From Planktothrix paucivesiculata PCC 9631 (GTDB lineage Bacteria; Cyanobacteriota; Cyanobacteriia; Cyanobacteriales; Microcoleaceae), in assembly GCF_900009265.2 (NCBI RefSeq), contig NZ_LR734982.1:310077-374076 (forward strand): a DNA stretch of 64,000 nt, read 5' to 3'. Shown in pieces: positions 44,494-55,520 of this stretch. Below the pieces are notes generated by a model, which saw only the letters and a list, made by a program, of their open reading frames with translations, had not been told where the DNA came from and did no database searches. A program made the position numbers and the translations under genes. How positions within the stretch are numbered: the stretch's first letter is position 1; each line of letters begins with the position of its first letter.

Positions 44494-46332
44494 TTACAAT
44501 TTAGTGCCACACTCAGGACAGAAATTATTACTGCCCACATTTTTTGCGCCACAATTGTTGCAATAAACTAACTCAATGGTTTCTAACTTTGTCCGCTCGG
44601 GTAAACCAATCATTTGAGCATTGCTCTTACCGGGAGCGACCATCGGATAGCAGTTTTCATCCCGTTTCACCTGCACATCCATTAATACCGGGCCCTCAAA
44701 AGCCAACATTTCGGCGATCGCATCCTTCAAGTCCTCCCGGCGGGTGACTTGCATCCCCTTGACCCCGTAGGCCTGGGCTAACATCACAAAGTCAGGCATT
44801 CCCGCCTGCATATCAGAAGAAGAATAACGCTCGCCATAGAAGGTTTCTTGCCACTGACGCACCATGCCTTGCCAACCATTGTTGATAATCACGGTTTTAA
44901 CATTAATCCCATATTCAGCCAGAGTTCCTAACTCCTGAATATTCATCTGAATACTGGCATCCCCAGCCACACAGATCACCTGTTCATGGGGGAGGGCCGT
45001 TTTTGCGCCCATGGCTGCCGGCATTCCATAACCCATTGTCCCTAACCCGGCGCTGGAAATCCATCGTCGCGGGCCATTTTTCAGGAATTGAGCCGCCCAC
45101 ATTTGGTGTTGTCCCACATCCGTTGTGAAATAAGCATCGGGAGCCATTTTCCCCAAAGTATCGATTACCTCTTGGGGCGACAGAGAATCCTGATAAATCG
45201 GCACAACCAGGGGATAATCTTCCCGCCAGCGTTGAATTCGTTGTAACCATTGGGCCGTTTTTTGCTGGGTTTCCGTTGCTCCGACCGTTTCCTGACATCG
45301 ACGCAATAAATCTACTAACACCTGTCTAACATCCCCAACAATGGGAACTTCCGGGGCGCGATTTTTCCCAACTTCCGCCGGATCAATATCAATATGGATC
45401 ACCTTGGCACGGGCGGCAAATTCATCAAGTTTCCCCGTCACCCGGTCATCAAAACGGGCGCCCACGGCAATTAACAAATCGCATTCCGTCACCGCAAAAT
45501 TAGCATAGGCCGTGCCGTGCATTCCCAACATTCCCACCGATAGGGGATGGGTTTCATTAAACACGCCCTTACCCATCAGGGTTGTGGTCACGGGCAGATT
45601 AAACAGTTCGGCTAATTCTTGGATTTCCCGGTGGGCTCCGGCCGCAATTGCTCCGCCTCCCACATAGAGTAATGGTTTTTCGGCTTGCCGAATTAATTTA
45701 ATGGCTTGATTAATTTGGCGGCTATTTCCTTTCACCGTTGGCCGATATCCGGGTAAGGTGACTTCCCCAGGATTAACGGGAATATAATCAAATTCTTCTA
45801 AACCTACATCTTTAGGAATATCAACTAATACCGGGCCAGGACGTCCACTACTGGCAATATGGAACGCCTCGGCAATAATTCGAGCCATCTCTTTCGGGTC
45901 ACGCACCACATAGGAGTGTTTGACAATCGGCAGGGTGATCCCATAGATATCCGTTTCCTGGAAGGCATCCGTCCCAATAGACGACCGGGGCACCTGTCCG
46001 GTAATCACCACCATCGGAATCGAGTCCATTTGGGCCGTAGCAATGCCCGTCACTAAGTTGGTGGCTCCAGGGCCAGAAGTCCCAAAACAGACCCCGACTA
46101 GACCCGTTGCCCGGGCGTAACCATCGGCGGCATGGGCGGCTCCTTGTTCATGACGCACCAGGATATGTTTTAAATCCCCCGTGGCTTCAAAGCGGTAGAG
46201 TTCATCATAAATGGGCAAAATTGCTCCACCGGGATATCCGAAAATGTGTTTGACGCCATGGCGTTTCAAACTGTCCATCAGTGCGTAAGCACCCGTTGCC
46301 CGTTTTGCAGCTATTTTAGTTTTTAGTTGCAC
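44494..46332 (-). CDS. ilvB: Acetolactate synthase large subunit with zinc-ribbon tail
   Basis: A ThDP/FAD/Mg enzyme that makes acetolactate for valine, leucine and isoleucine. The ThDP-activating Glu62 is in [19 protein letters not shown]. The FAD domain is central. The Mg-ThDP motif [29 protein letters not shown] is followed by [19 protein letters not shown]. Beyond the normal end, residues 588-612 add a zinc ribbon (C591, C594, C605, C608 in YCNNCGAKN...FCPECGTKL) that typical IlvB proteins lack. The regulatory IlvN/IlvH subunit is not adjacent. A perfect terminator follows. Confidence 0.93.
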   Translation of the reverse strand: MQLKTKIAAKRATGAYALMDSLKRHGVKHIFGYPGGAILPIYDELYRFEATGDLKHILVRHEQGAAHAADGYARATGLVGVCFGTSGPGATNLVTGIATAQMDSIPMVVITGQVPRSSIGTDAFQETDIYGITLPIVKHSYVVRDPKEMARIIAEAFHIASSGRPGPVLVDIPKDVGLEEFDYIPVNPGEVTLPGYRPTVKGNSRQINQAIKLIRQAEKPLLYVGGGAIAAGAHREIQELAELFNLPVTTTLMGKGVFNETHPLSVGMLGMHGTAYANFAVTECDLLIAVGARFDDRVTGKLDEFAARAKVIHIDIDPAEVGKNRAPEVPIVGDVRQVLVDLLRRCQETVGATETQQKTAQWLQRIQRWREDYPLVVPIYQDSLSPQEVIDTLGKMAPDAYFTTDVGQHQMWAAQFLKNGPRRWISSAGLGTMGYGMPAAMGAKTALPHEQVICVAGDASIQMNIQELGTLAEYGINVKTVIINNGWQGMVRQWQETFYGERYSSSDMQAGMPDFVMLAQAYGVKGMQVTRREDLKDAIAEMLAFEGPVLMDVQVKRDENCYPMVAPGKSNAQMIGLPERTKLETIELVYCNNCGAKNVGSNNFCPECGTKL

Positions 46333-46379
46333 AGTAATTCCTCGAACTGTGTTTAAGTTGACTGGGGTGGGTTTTTCAA

Positions 46380-46397
46380 TTAGTGTATTGACACTAA
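46380..46397. promoter_or_regulatory. Inverted repeat upstream of ilvB, possible operator
   Basis: TTAGTGT-ATTG-ACACTAA is a perfect 7-bp inverted repeat 48-65 bases upstream of the ilvB ATG (minus strand). Its position suits a promoter operator. The regulator is unknown; a LysR-type T-N11-A pattern is not obvious. Confidence 0.5.
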
Positions 46398-46439
46398 AAT
46401 TTGATTTTGATTAACCCGCCCGTAGATAGTTTTTTTATT

Positions 46440-46484
46440 TTAAAAGTTACCAAGCTCTCAGGCCCGAGAGACTGCCACTTTTAA
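46440..46484. other. Nested inverted repeat in ilvB-glnB intergenic region
   Basis: The outer arms TTAAAAGT (46440-46447) and ACTTTTAA (46477-46484) enclose the inner arms CTCTC/GAGAG around AGGCCC. Transcribed from either strand it would fold. It could be an RNA leader element for ilvB or a small RNA. No known riboswitch consensus is recognised. Confidence 0.45.
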
Positions 46485-46730
46485 CAAGACTTTACAATAT
46501 CAATGAAATTGTTAAGGGTGTTGGGATTTTTCCGGGAAATTTAGATAGATTTTCTAGGGAGTCCATCTATCAATTCTTAAACCCTCATCTTAACTTTTCA
46601 AAGTATGGTAGAATCTCTGGTGGATTTGGGGCGAGTTCCGCGCTTTTCCCTTGTTCTCTAGTCAGATCGGATCAATTTGAGATCAAGATGTTAGGCTGAG
46701 TCAACCCTGATTCCATTTAGGGGATAAATT

Positions 46731-46744
46731 GTAGCATATTTTAC
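46731..46744 (+). promoter_or_regulatory. NtcA-binding site upstream of glnB
   Basis: GTA-N8-TAC (GTAGCATATTTTAC) matches the NtcA consensus exactly. It lies 86 bases upstream of the glnB start. NtcA is the cyanobacterial nitrogen regulator, and glnB is a known member of its regulon. The -10 element after it is weak (TATCAA at 23 bases or TAGAAT at 33), so the transcription start is uncertain. Confidence 0.85.
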
Positions 46745-46817
46745 AAATAATTGTCTCTCGGCGGTGATATCAAAAGATAGAATGCTAAGTGACGACTACA
46801 AGAAATACTTAACTTGA

Positions 46818-47168
<351 letters not shown>

Positions 47169-47187
47169 GTTTTTTTTGACAAAACTG

Positions 47188-47216
47188 GGGATACGGCTTT
47201 GTCGTATCCCACTTTT
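47188..47216 (+). terminator. Rho-independent terminator of glnB
   Basis: GGGATACG (47188-47195), a seven-base loop, CGTATCCC (47203-47210), then ACTTTTATT. It is a perfect eight-base-pair stem 20 bases after the glnB stop, ending against the convergent transporter gene, so it may act in both directions. Confidence 0.88.
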
Positions 47217-47218
47217 AT

Positions 47219-48463
47219 TCAAAATCTTTCTTTTTTCAGCAGAAAACAAGCCACAATAATGCCAATCATCGCCAAAAATGCCATCGGGTAAAACACATAG
47301 GTGTATGTGCCAAATAAATCTCGAATCCGACCCGTCGCCAAGGTTCCAATCAAAGCACCAACCCCATAAGCTGTAAAGACAATCCCATAGTTTTGAGCAT
47401 ATTGTTCTGGATTAAAAAAACCCAGGGTGATAGTGGGGGCCATGGCCAACCAACCGCCCAGACAAAACCAAAATAGACAGAAGGCAATCAGGTAGTTACC
47501 CACTTGTCCTGTCTCGGCGTTGACCATTAATATACAGGCGATTAAAATTAACACATAGGACAAAATAGCAATATAGTGAGGCTTAAACCGATCAACTAAC
47601 CAACCGAACAATGGACGACTTACCCCATTAAATAGGGCGAATAAGGAAACACTACTAGCCGCCAGGGTCGGGTCAATATTAATAATTTCCTCTCCGACTG
47701 TACTAGAAATACCGATCGCACTCAAACCCACTAAAGTGCCGATCACATAGCAAGTCCACAGTCCATAAAATGAGCGACTCCGCAACAAATTCTTAGGGTA
47801 AGATGAGGCTGATATCGATGTGGAATTTCCCATATTTGGTCGAGGATGCCAGCCCTGGGGTGGCAATTTCATAGTCAAGGAAATGGCTAAAATGATCAAT
47901 ATAAAGGCAATACCGAGAATCCGTAGGGTGGGTCGAACGGTGTAGATATTGATTAGTTGGTTGGCGAGGGGAGCGGTGATTAAGGGGGAAAGTCCAAAGC
48001 CAATAATCGTCAACCCTACAGCCAATCCTTTTTTATCAGGAAACCACTGGGATACTACCACCATCGGCACACCATAGGCAATACCGACCCCAATGCCAGC
48101 AATAACTCCGTAGGTGAAGACTAGCGTTGTCACATTGGTAGCAAAACTAGAAAGAATATAACCTAAACCGACGATCATCCCGCCGGCTGCGGTCATCACA
48201 CGAGTACCAATCCGAGGAATATAAAAACCGGCTATCGGCATGGTAGCCGCATAAAAAACTAAAATAAATGTGAATGGCAATAGGCTGGCACTGGCACTAA
48301 TTCCCAGTTCTTTTTCCAAGGGAGTTCTAAAAATACTCCAGGAATAGACACTACCTAAGCACAGTAGAATAGTCATCCCCAAAGGTATTAAAAGCCATCT
48401 ACCTCGATCTGCCGGTACTCCCAGGATGTTTGTCTTTGTTTCATGATTATTGGTTATGTTCAT
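47219..48463 (-). CDS. MFS transporter, oxalate/formate antiporter-like (OFA)
   Basis: About 414 residues from the ATG at 48463 (MNITNNHETKTNILG), with 12 membrane helices. An upstream in-frame start at 48538 would add 25 residues of poor composition. RWLLIPLGMTILLCLGSVYSWSIFRTPLEKELGIS is the OFA-family start (Y-S-x-S-F/W-P/R-x-PL). The A-like motif is FPDKKGLAVGLTIIGFGLSPL and the second-half loop is NGVSRPLFGWLVDRF. The substrate is probably a carboxylate. It converges on glnB. Confidence 0.82.
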   Translation of the reverse strand: MNITNNHETKTNILGVPADRGRWLLIPLGMTILLCLGSVYSWSIFRTPLEKELGISASASLLPFTFILVFYAATMPIAGFYIPRIGTRVMTAAGGMIVGLGYILSSFATNVTTLVFTYGVIAGIGVGIAYGVPMVVVSQWFPDKKGLAVGLTIIGFGLSPLITAPLANQLINIYTVRPTLRILGIAFILIILAISLTMKLPPQGWHPRPNMGNSTSISASSYPKNLLRSRSFYGLWTCYVIGTLVGLSAIGISSTVGEEIINIDPTLAASSVSLFALFNGVSRPLFGWLVDRFKPHYIAILSYVLILIACILMVNAETGQVGNYLIAFCLFWFCLGGWLAMAPTITLGFFNPEQYAQNYGIVFTAYGVGALIGTLATGRIRDLFGTYTYVFYPMAFLAMIGIIVACFLLKKERF

Positions 48464-48546
48464 ATCTGAAAAGATGAAAATTTCATCAAGTCTACAAAAT
48501 AGCAATCCTATGGAGTTGTGTTCCAAATTCCTGATCACAAGGGAAC

Positions 48547-48578
48547 AGGTAATGGGTAATGGGTAATGGGTAATGGGT
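48547..48578 (+). repeat. Tandem heptamer GGGTAAT
   Basis: About four GGTAATG units in a row, the same unit as at 22085. It lies 85 bp upstream of the MFS start and is followed by ACTTGATAATACTGGATAATACTTG, another imperfect direct repeat. Confidence 0.85.
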
Positions 48579-48676
48579 TATACTTGATAATACTGGATAA
48601 TACTTGTGGCTGTTTGATGTCAGTATTGAAATGTTACAACCTATTTACGATTGCTAAGTAGTCCTATTCAAAGTTT

Positions 48677-49276
48677 TTATTGTCTATAATTTGCGCTCTC
48701 AAATAATGTTTGCAGTTGGGGTAGAATCCATTGGAAAGCCTGACCCCGGTGGGAAATTTGATGTTTTAAGGTGGCGGGCATTTGGGCAAAGGTCATCTCA
48801 ACTTCGGGAACGTAAAAAATTGGGTCGTAACCAAAACCCCCGGTTCCCAGGGGTTTCTGTGTGATTGTTCCCTGACAAACTCCTTGATATTCTAGGGCAA
48901 TGGAACCATCGGGACGGGCGATCGCCACAGCACAGATGAATTTGGCCCGGCGGTTCGGGTGATCTCCGAGTTCCTTCAGCAGTCGGATAATTCTTTCGGC
49001 TTCGGTGGGAGCGTAACGGGCTGAATACAGTCCCGGTGATCCGTTTAAGGCTTCTACAGCCAATCCTGAATCATCAGCGATCGCCCATTCTCCTGTGGCG
49101 ACTGCGACTTGGGACGCTTTTAAGGCTGCATTTTCAAGAAAGGTTTTCCCGGTTTCTTCTATTTCTAAATCTTTGGGTTTAAGTTGCAAATCAATCTCTA
49201 AATCCTCCAAATAAGCCTGTATTTCCTGAAGTTTACCTGGATTCCCGGTTGCCACAATTAATATTTTTTGGGTCAT
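48677..49276 (-). CDS. rdgB: Non-canonical purine NTP pyrophosphatase (RdgB/HAM1)
   Basis: Hydrolyses dITP/XTP to the monophosphate, cleaning the nucleotide pool. The protein is 199 residues. The family blocks are all present: ILIVATGNPGKLQEIQAYL at the N-terminus, TGKTFLENAALKA, WAIADDSGLAVEALNGSPGLYSARYA (catalytic Asp), GVCQGTI, and GTGGFGYDPIFYVPE near the C-terminus. TFAQM and KHQISHRGQAF close the protein. It is monocistronic. Confidence 0.95.
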   Translation of the reverse strand: MTQKILIVATGNPGKLQEIQAYLEDLEIDLQLKPKDLEIEETGKTFLENAALKASQVAVATGEWAIADDSGLAVEALNGSPGLYSARYAPTEAERIIRLLKELGDHPNRRAKFICAVAIARPDGSIALEYQGVCQGTITQKPLGTGGFGYDPIFYVPEVEMTFAQMPATLKHQISHRGQAFQWILPQLQTLFESANYRQ

Positions 49277-49334
49277 TTTTAATTATTAGATATTATTTAA
49301 TTATTAGATATTATCGTAGTAAGCCCTTCAGGGC

Positions 49335-49431
49335 TATAGCACTACGCATTACTGTTAGGACACTCCTAAATCCTGAAACCATTTCGCAGCTTACTGTTCC
49401 CTGTTCCCTGTTCCCTGTTCCCTAGCGCTAT
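49335..49431 (-). repeat. Inverted copy of the ~100-bp repeat at 321-420
   Basis: See 321-420. This copy carries four TGTTCCC heptamers (49394-49422) ending in CTAGCGCTATA. It is preceded by AGCCCTTCAGGGCT, a 14-base palindrome at 49323. Confidence 0.75.
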
Positions 49432-49476
49432 AACAGGTGCGTGCGAGAGACTATACACGCACCCTGGGGCATCCAA

Positions 49477-50910
49477 TTAAAACTGATTTGCCCAATCCTT
49501 AGCCCAGGCCAGGGTTTCGTTAACCTTGTCTATGTTGGGAGCTTCACAATAGAGACGTAAAACGGGTTCTGTCCCACTAAAGCGAATTAATAACCAACGA
49601 CTATCGGCCAGACGGTATTTATAACCATCCACAGTTAAACAATCAACCACAGGCTGTCCGGCAATTTCCTGTAAGGGGTGAGTTTGGAGTTGTTCTACCA
49701 GCCGCGATCGCACCTCCATCCCCGCCAAAGGTAAATCAATCCGATCATAGGCCGAATCAAAGCCCGTTTGTGCCTGTAATCGTTGATAGGTTTGGGTCGG
49801 ATCTTCCCCCGACTGTACCATCGCTTCTAAGACATATAAAGCCGATAACAAGGCATCCCGTTCAGGAATATGGGTTCCATAGCCCACTCCCCCCGATTCT
49901 TCACCCCCGACTAAAACTTCAGTGGTTAACATCCGATCGGCAATATATTTATAACCGATCGCCGTTTCATACAAAGATAAATTGAATAATTGAGCAATTC
50001 GAGGAATTAAATCAGAACCACTTACAGTTTTAACAATTTCTCCCGTAAATCCGCGACGAGTAGATAAATGTTCAATTAATACGGGAATTAAAATCTGAGA
50101 ACTGAGAAAATTACCCTTTTGATCAACAGCAGCAATGCGATCGCTATCCCCATCAAACACAAATCCAATGGCTAAACCCCCATTAGAAAAGCGATGGGAT
50201 TCTAATTGTTCAAACAATTTAGGAATATAACGGGGTAAAGGTTCCGGTGCGCCCCCGCCAAAATAAGGATCACGATCGGTATTAATTTCGTGAATATTAT
50301 CTCCCAATAATTGAGTTAATCCTCCGGTGGCTGCTCCGTGCATGACGTCAGCAAAAACCGTTAATTTTCCTTGATTAACGGCTGCTTGAATCGCCCCAAT
50401 GTCCACCTTAGAACGGAGAGTTTCACAATAACTTGGCCAAGGATCAAACCGTTCTAAGGTTCCGGGGGGAGTCTCAAAAATTGGGGGTTGATCTAATAAG
50501 GCTTCGATTTGTTGGGTGATTTCTGGCCCCACCGAACCGCCAAAAGCCCCTTTAACTTTTAGACCTAAATATTTTCCTGGGTTATGACTAGCCGTTAACA
50601 CAATCGCCCCTAAAGCCTTTTGTTGATGGGCGATTAACGAAAATGCCGGAGTTGGAGCATAGGTTTGACTCAGTTTGACATCAAAGCCAGCAGCTTGTAT
50701 GGCTTCGGCCGCACATTGGGCAAATTCCTCCGCTAAAAAACGCCGATCATGGCCCACAATAATTGTCCGGCTTCGGGTACTTTCTCCGTAGGTTTGATAG
50801 AGAATTTGAGCAGCAATGGGGGCGACTAAAGCCACTCGTTCAAAGGTAAAGTCCGCAGCAATTACACCGCGCCAGCCATCGGTTCCAAACTTAATGGGTT
50901 GAGGGATCAT
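49477..50910 (-). CDS. Phosphoglucomutase/phosphomannomutase family protein
   Basis: 477 residues. Alpha-D-phosphohexomutase domain order: FGTDGWRG at the N-terminus, the phosphoserine loop LTASHNPGKYLGLKV, the metal loop FVFDGDSDRIAAVD (DGDSDR), the sugar-binding loop GGEESGG, and the C-terminal phosphate loop RFSGTEPVLRLY. It interconverts hexose-1- and -6-phosphates, either glucose or mannose; the family motif alone does not decide. The mannose form would feed the guanylyltransferase at 14.8 kb. Confidence 0.9.
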   Translation of the reverse strand: MIPQPIKFGTDGWRGVIAADFTFERVALVAPIAAQILYQTYGESTRSRTIIVGHDRRFLAEEFAQCAAEAIQAAGFDVKLSQTYAPTPAFSLIAHQQKALGAIVLTASHNPGKYLGLKVKGAFGGSVGPEITQQIEALLDQPPIFETPPGTLERFDPWPSYCETLRSKVDIGAIQAAVNQGKLTVFADVMHGAATGGLTQLLGDNIHEINTDRDPYFGGGAPEPLPRYIPKLFEQLESHRFSNGGLAIGFVFDGDSDRIAAVDQKGNFLSSQILIPVLIEHLSTRRGFTGEIVKTVSGSDLIPRIAQLFNLSLYETAIGYKYIADRMLTTEVLVGGEESGGVGYGTHIPERDALLSALYVLEAMVQSGEDPTQTYQRLQAQTGFDSAYDRIDLPLAGMEVRSRLVEQLQTHPLQEIAGQPVVDCLTVDGYKYRLADSRWLLIRFSGTEPVLRLYCEAPNIDKVNETLAWAKDWANQF

Positions 50911-51051
50911 GAATTTTCAACGTTAAAAGGGAACTAAGAACTAAGAATTAAGAATTAAGAATTATAGCTTTTCGGCTTTTTCCAGCATAAGTTAAATATC
51001 TCTTAATCCTCAATCCTACATTCTTAATTCAGGATTAATATCCCTAGTTCG

Positions 51052-51741
51052 TTAGAAAAATGCGGGTTGGTGACGAATCAAATTCAAGAATTCTTCACGG
51101 GTTTTCTGTTCGTCTTGGAATACACCGACCATGGCGCTGGTGACTGTCCAAGACCCGGGTTTTTGCACCCCTCGCATTGCCATACACATATGGGTAGCTT
51201 CCATGACAACGGCCACCCCTTGGGGTTCCAGGACTGTTTTAACCGCTTCAGCTATTTGGCGAGTTAGACGTTCTTGAACTTGTAAACGACGGCTGTACAT
51301 TTCCACAATTCGAGCCAGTTTGCTTAATCCAATCACTTTTTGATTAGGAATATAGGCAACGTGCGCCCGACCCATGAAGGGTAACATATGGTGTTCGCAC
51401 ATACTGAAAAAAGTAATATCGCGCACAAGCACCATTTCTTCATGGCCTTCGTCAAAAATCGCTCCATTCACCAATTCTTCCAGGGATTGATTATAGCCAC
51501 TGGTGAGAAAGCGCATGGCTTCAGCTACCCGTTTGGGGGTTTTGAGTAACCCTTCGCGTTCGGGATCTTCACCCACCCCTAAAAGCATGGTGCGAACCGC
51601 CCCCATCATTTCTTCATCACTCACCTCTATCGAGGGTTGGGAGAGGGTGCTTTGACTATAGGATAAGGTGCGATCAGGTCGAATTGAAAACCCAGTCAGG
51701 TCTTCATTTTTGACGCCACTGGTGTTTGGTGAAATAGTCAT
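51052..51741 (-). CDS. folE: GTP cyclohydrolase I
   Basis: First step of tetrahydrofolate and pterin synthesis (GTP to dihydroneopterin triphosphate). The protein is 229 residues. Zinc ligands lie in [10 protein letters not shown] and in [11 protein letters not shown]. The conserved [14 protein letters not shown] and [23 protein letters not shown] segments are present. The N-terminal 35 residues are a poorly conserved tail ([14 protein letters not shown]). The ATG at 51741 follows a moderate purine stretch. Confidence 0.95.
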   Translation of the reverse strand: MTISPNTSGVKNEDLTGFSIRPDRTLSYSQSTLSQPSIEVSDEEMMGAVRTMLLGVGEDPEREGLLKTPKRVAEAMRFLTSGYNQSLEELVNGAIFDEGHEEMVLVRDITFFSMCEHHMLPFMGRAHVAYIPNQKVIGLSKLARIVEMYSRRLQVQERLTRQIAEAVKTVLEPQGVAVVMEATHMCMAMRGVQKPGSWTVTSAMVGVFQDEQKTREEFLNLIRHQPAFF

Positions 51742-51801
51742 CAGAAAAAAGGTTTAGAAACAATAGATTTGAACGGTTTTAAAATCGATACTTAGAACGA
51801 T

Positions 51802-52527
51802 TCAAAACGTGCCGACACTGGGCATTAGGGTTAATTCTTCAATAACCGCAACGCTTGGTAATAATGCGACATAGAGAATTGACTCGGCTACAATCTCCGG
51901 TGTCAGCATGGCAGAGCGATCAAAGTCAGCGTTAACGGTTTCGCTATCCCAAATAGGAGTATTCACAGAACCAGGACAGAGGGCTGTCGCCCGAATTCCA
52001 TTGGCCCGTTCCTCCATATTCAGGGTTTTGGAAAGAGCCATCAAACCAAATTTGCTGACGCAGTAGGCCCCCCAATTGGGAAAAGCCTGTAGACCCGCAA
52101 TGGAGACAATATTAATAATGGTTCCACTTCCTTGATCTCGCATCCCAGGCAAAACTCCTTTGATACACTGGAATACGCTGGTGAGATTTAAGTCGATGAC
52201 CTTTTGCCAATCGGCTAGGGAGGTTTCGATTAAGTGTCCGGTGTATCCCATCCCGGCGTTGTTCACGAGGATGTTCACCGGGCCAAAAGCAGCCACAATA
52301 GTATCGATTTGTGCATGGACTTGTTCAACCTTCGCCAAGTCAAGGGGAAAAGCTTTCGCCTCCACTCCCAAATTTCGGGCTTCTGCGGCTACGGCCTCTA
52401 AGCGATCCTTTTGGCGACTGACTAATGCAACGTCAATCCCGGCTTTTGCAAAGGCCAGGGCTGTTGCCCGACCAATTCCGCTACTAGCTCCTGTGATCAA
52501 GGCTCTTTTCTGCATGGGAGAAGTCAT
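51802..52527 (-). CDS. Short-chain dehydrogenase/reductase (SDR)
   Basis: 241 residues, a classical SDR. The NAD(P) motif is ALITGASSGIGRATALAFA, then VNNAGMGYTG. Catalytic Ser lies in IINIVSIAGLQ and Y-x3-K in WGAYCVSKFGL, and PGSVNTPIW follows. The Arg after the second strand (LVSRQKDRLEA) suggests NADPH. The substrate is not predictable from motifs. It is upstream of folE on the same strand with 60 bp between them, so a shared transcript is possible. Confidence 0.88.
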   Translation of the reverse strand: MTSPMQKRALITGASSGIGRATALAFAKAGIDVALVSRQKDRLEAVAAEARNLGVEAKAFPLDLAKVEQVHAQIDTIVAAFGPVNILVNNAGMGYTGHLIETSLADWQKVIDLNLTSVFQCIKGVLPGMRDQGSGTIINIVSIAGLQAFPNWGAYCVSKFGLMALSKTLNMEERANGIRATALCPGSVNTPIWDSETVNADFDRSAMLTPEIVAESILYVALLPSVAVIEELTLMPSVGTF

Positions 52528-52687
52528 GTACCTGTTAAGTTGTCTCCAAGGGGACTAAAACTGATGTGACAAATCGATCAACTGCTGAACCTGAGAAATG
52601 TGTAAAGATTTGTTACTCTTGTCAGTATATCATCAAAGGCATTAAGGATTTAGGATTCTCGGTGAATCCTTCCCAACTTCAAGGAAC

Positions 52688-54253
52688 TCAACTTTTTTTT
52701 CCCGCCAGGTTTTGGAGATTAACGGCAACTTGGTTGATTTCTTGAACGCTACCACGGGTTTCCCTAATTCCTAAGACGCTTTGTTGAGTCCCTTGGTTGA
52801 TCTGGTTCATGGCGGTGACGAGTTGTTCCACTGCTGTTGCTTGTTGTTGAGAAGTTAAGGCAATTTCCTGATTAATCATCATGACATGATTAATTCCATT
52901 AAACAACCTTTCCAGGGCCGTAGCGGTTTGTTTCGATAATTCAATCCCCTCGACGGCGTTTTGTTTGCCCGATGCGGTCACAGAAACCGTTGTTTGCAGA
53001 GATTTTTGAGTTTCGGTAATTAAATGATTAATTTGAGTCGCAGAATTTTTACTTTGGTCAGCTAATTTGCGAATTTCTCCGGCGACGACGGCAAATCCTT
53101 TCCCATATTCTCCGGCTCTCACCGCTTCAACAGAAGCATTCAACGCTAACATATTGGTTTGATTAGCTAAATCAGTAACTAAGTTAGTAATTATACTAAT
53201 TTGATTCATTTGCTCATCTAAACCCGTCATCTTATTAGAAATTTGTTCTACTGTAGATTGCAAGGCAGAAATTCCGACTAAAGTTTTTTGAACCAGTTTT
53301 TTATTTTCTTCAGAAATATCAGCCACTTCAATAGCATTATTAGCCGCGAGTTTTGCCTTTTCCGCCGACTGGCGAGAAGACGACCCTAATTCATCAATAG
53401 TCGTTGTAGTTTCATTCACCGCCGCCGCCTGTTGAGCAGTAATTCGTTCTTGTTCTTCGATAGTGGTGGCAATTTGACTAGAAGAATTAGCGATCTGATT
53501 AATACTATTTAGAATCGTAATAATCCCTCGACTTAAAACTTTTCCTAATATCAAAGCCAGGGTAGGACAAACAATAATCGCTACTATCATCAAAAAACCA
53601 ATGGTTTTAACATCATTAATAGCTTCTTGTTTAGTTAATTCACCCAATTTATTATTTATTTCTAAAACTTGTAAAAGAGATTGCTCTGCTAGGTAATATC
53701 TTCTACCATTTTCATGATCAATTTTATCTAGTTCTAGCCTTAATTTTAAAGCTGCTTCTACTTTGTCGAGTTCAGCGCGATCAACGTTTTTTTGATCTTT
53801 TAAAAGCAGTAAACTGTTCCAAGGGTTAGTTATGCCTAATTGATTATATTTGGCTTCTAACGCTAAATAATCTTCGTGGGACTGAATCCATTGCTTCCAA
53901 TCAATTAAAAACTGTGCATAGCTGTTTTTTTCGGCTTCGGTTTGTTCGGTTTTTTCGTATTCTTCAAATCCCTGCTTAATTTGTGACCACGCCTTTTCAA
54001 TGCGGTTTAATTCTTGTTCTCGTTCTTGTTCTGTTAATAAAGGATTGATTAATAACCGTTCTGCGGATTGGATTTGGGTTTGTCCTTCATTGATTTTATT
54101 TAAACCCCTAATACTGGGAATTACAGTATAACCCAGGGTTTCAATCTGCCTATTCAGACGGGAAACTCCATAGAAACCGAGAAGAACAATAGCAAATACC
54201 AGGGCAAAAAACGAACCACTAATTTTAACTTCTAAAGGAATTTTATTAGTCAT
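52688..54253 (-). CDS. Methyl-accepting chemotaxis-type receptor
   Basis: 521 residues. TM1 (about 12-30), a helical sensor of the 4HB_MCP type (about 32-210), TM2 (about 218-238), no clear HAMP, then the long signalling coiled coil with the hairpin tip [42 protein letters not shown]. The tip deviates from the usual E-AARAGE (here EAVRAGE) but keeps the CheA/CheW contact residues. In filamentous cyanobacteria such receptors steer phototaxis or gliding. No che genes are adjacent. Confidence 0.9.
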   Translation of the reverse strand: MTNKIPLEVKISGSFFALVFAIVLLGFYGVSRLNRQIETLGYTVIPSIRGLNKINEGQTQIQSAERLLINPLLTEQEREQELNRIEKAWSQIKQGFEEYEKTEQTEAEKNSYAQFLIDWKQWIQSHEDYLALEAKYNQLGITNPWNSLLLLKDQKNVDRAELDKVEAALKLRLELDKIDHENGRRYYLAEQSLLQVLEINNKLGELTKQEAINDVKTIGFLMIVAIIVCPTLALILGKVLSRGIITILNSINQIANSSSQIATTIEEQERITAQQAAAVNETTTTIDELGSSSRQSAEKAKLAANNAIEVADISEENKKLVQKTLVGISALQSTVEQISNKMTGLDEQMNQISIITNLVTDLANQTNMLALNASVEAVRAGEYGKGFAVVAGEIRKLADQSKNSATQINHLITETQKSLQTTVSVTASGKQNAVEGIELSKQTATALERLFNGINHVMMINQEIALTSQQQATAVEQLVTAMNQINQGTQQSVLGIRETRGSVQEINQVAVNLQNLAGKKS

Positions 54254-54312
54254 ATTTTCAAATGTTTGGGTTCGTTAAATGCTGCCTTTTATTCCCTGGT
54301 ATTATTGTTGAT

Positions 54313-55299
54313 TTAAACCTTGGCTTCAGCAAATACTCCAATATTTCTAAATTTCTGATAGCGCATGGTTTGACGCTGACTAGAGGTTAAAGCCAAAAGT
54401 TCTTCTAAAGATTGAAGTAAGGCTTTTTTCAGCAGTTCTGCGGCTTTCAAAGGGTTGCTGTGGGCTCCTCCCTCGGGTTCGGGTACGACTTCATCAATAA
54501 TGCCTAATTGTTTAAGATCTTTGGAGGTGATTTTCAAGGCTTGGGCGGCTTGGGGGGCTTGACCTGAATCTTTCCACAAAATGGCGGCACAGGCTTCGGG
54601 GGTAGCTACGGTATAAACCGAATGTTCTAACATTAGCAGTTTTTCACCGACACCAATGCCTAATGCTCCACCGGAACCGCCCTCCCCAATCACCGTACAG
54701 ATAATCGGAACCTCTAAATCAAACATTTCTCGCAGGTTATAGGCGATCGCTTCTCCTTGGCCTAATTTTTCGGCGTCCACTCCCGCCCACGCCCCCGGAG
54801 TATCAATAAAGGTTATGATCGGCATCCCAAAACGGTTAGCGTGTTCCATCAGTCGCATCGCTTTCCGATAGCCTCCAGGGGCGGCCATACCGAAATTTCG
54901 AGCCACATTATCTTTAGTATCCCGTCCTTTCTGATGACCGAGGATAACTACGGGTTGTCCCCCCAAACGGGCTACACCGCCCACTAATGCTGGATCGTCA
55001 TAGCCTCGGCGATCACCATGGAGTTCCATCCATTCATCGGTCATCGCTTGTACATAATCTAGGGTACTCGGCCGACGGGGATGGCGGGCCAGTTGTAGCC
55101 GTTGTAAGGGGGATAAACCACTAAAAATTTCTTGTCGCAGTTGGCTGGCGCGGGCTTCGAGTTGTAGGATTTCATCGGAGACATCCACACCATTTTCATT
55201 CGCTAACTGACGAATTTGGTCAATTCGGCTTTCTAGCTCAACTAGAGGCTTTTCAAAGTCCAGGAGAATCGGTTTTCGATTAGAATTAGCCACACTCAA
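54313..55299 (-). CDS. accA: Acetyl-CoA carboxylase carboxyltransferase subunit alpha
   Basis: Makes malonyl-CoA with AccD, committing carbon to fatty acids. The protein is 328 residues. [25 protein letters not shown] starts the N-terminal helices. The crotonase-like core has [65 protein letters not shown] and the oxyanion [14 protein letters not shown]. All fit the family closely. Confidence 0.96.
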   Translation of the reverse strand: MSVANSNRKPILLDFEKPLVELESRIDQIRQLANENGVDVSDEILQLEARASQLRQEIFSGLSPLQRLQLARHPRRPSTLDYVQAMTDEWMELHGDRRGYDDPALVGGVARLGGQPVVILGHQKGRDTKDNVARNFGMAAPGGYRKAMRLMEHANRFGMPIITFIDTPGAWAGVDAEKLGQGEAIAYNLREMFDLEVPIICTVIGEGGSGGALGIGVGEKLLMLEHSVYTVATPEACAAILWKDSGQAPQAAQALKITSKDLKQLGIIDEVVPEPEGGAHSNPLKAAELLKKALLQSLEELLALTSSQRQTMRYQKFRNIGVFAEAKV

Positions 55300-55520
55300 A
55301 ATTACTGTTACACAGGATGAATATTATTTTTAGTATTTTATCGGAAATTGACACTCTCAGGTCTAAATATACTCTCGTTTATGGCCTCCCATGTTTTTTT
55401 TATGAGTTTTATCAGTCAAATACTTAAATTGAGCATATATAGAAATCCGTGCCGAGGTTGCTGTATTTTACCCATATCACGAATTGCTATATATCTTTAC
55501 TCTGATCAACTAGATAGGGA

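Noticed and set aside
46440-46484. Riboswitch (TPP, glycine or glutamine) upstream of ilvB/glnB
   Set aside because: No consensus core of these classes is visible; only a nested inverted repeat is reported.
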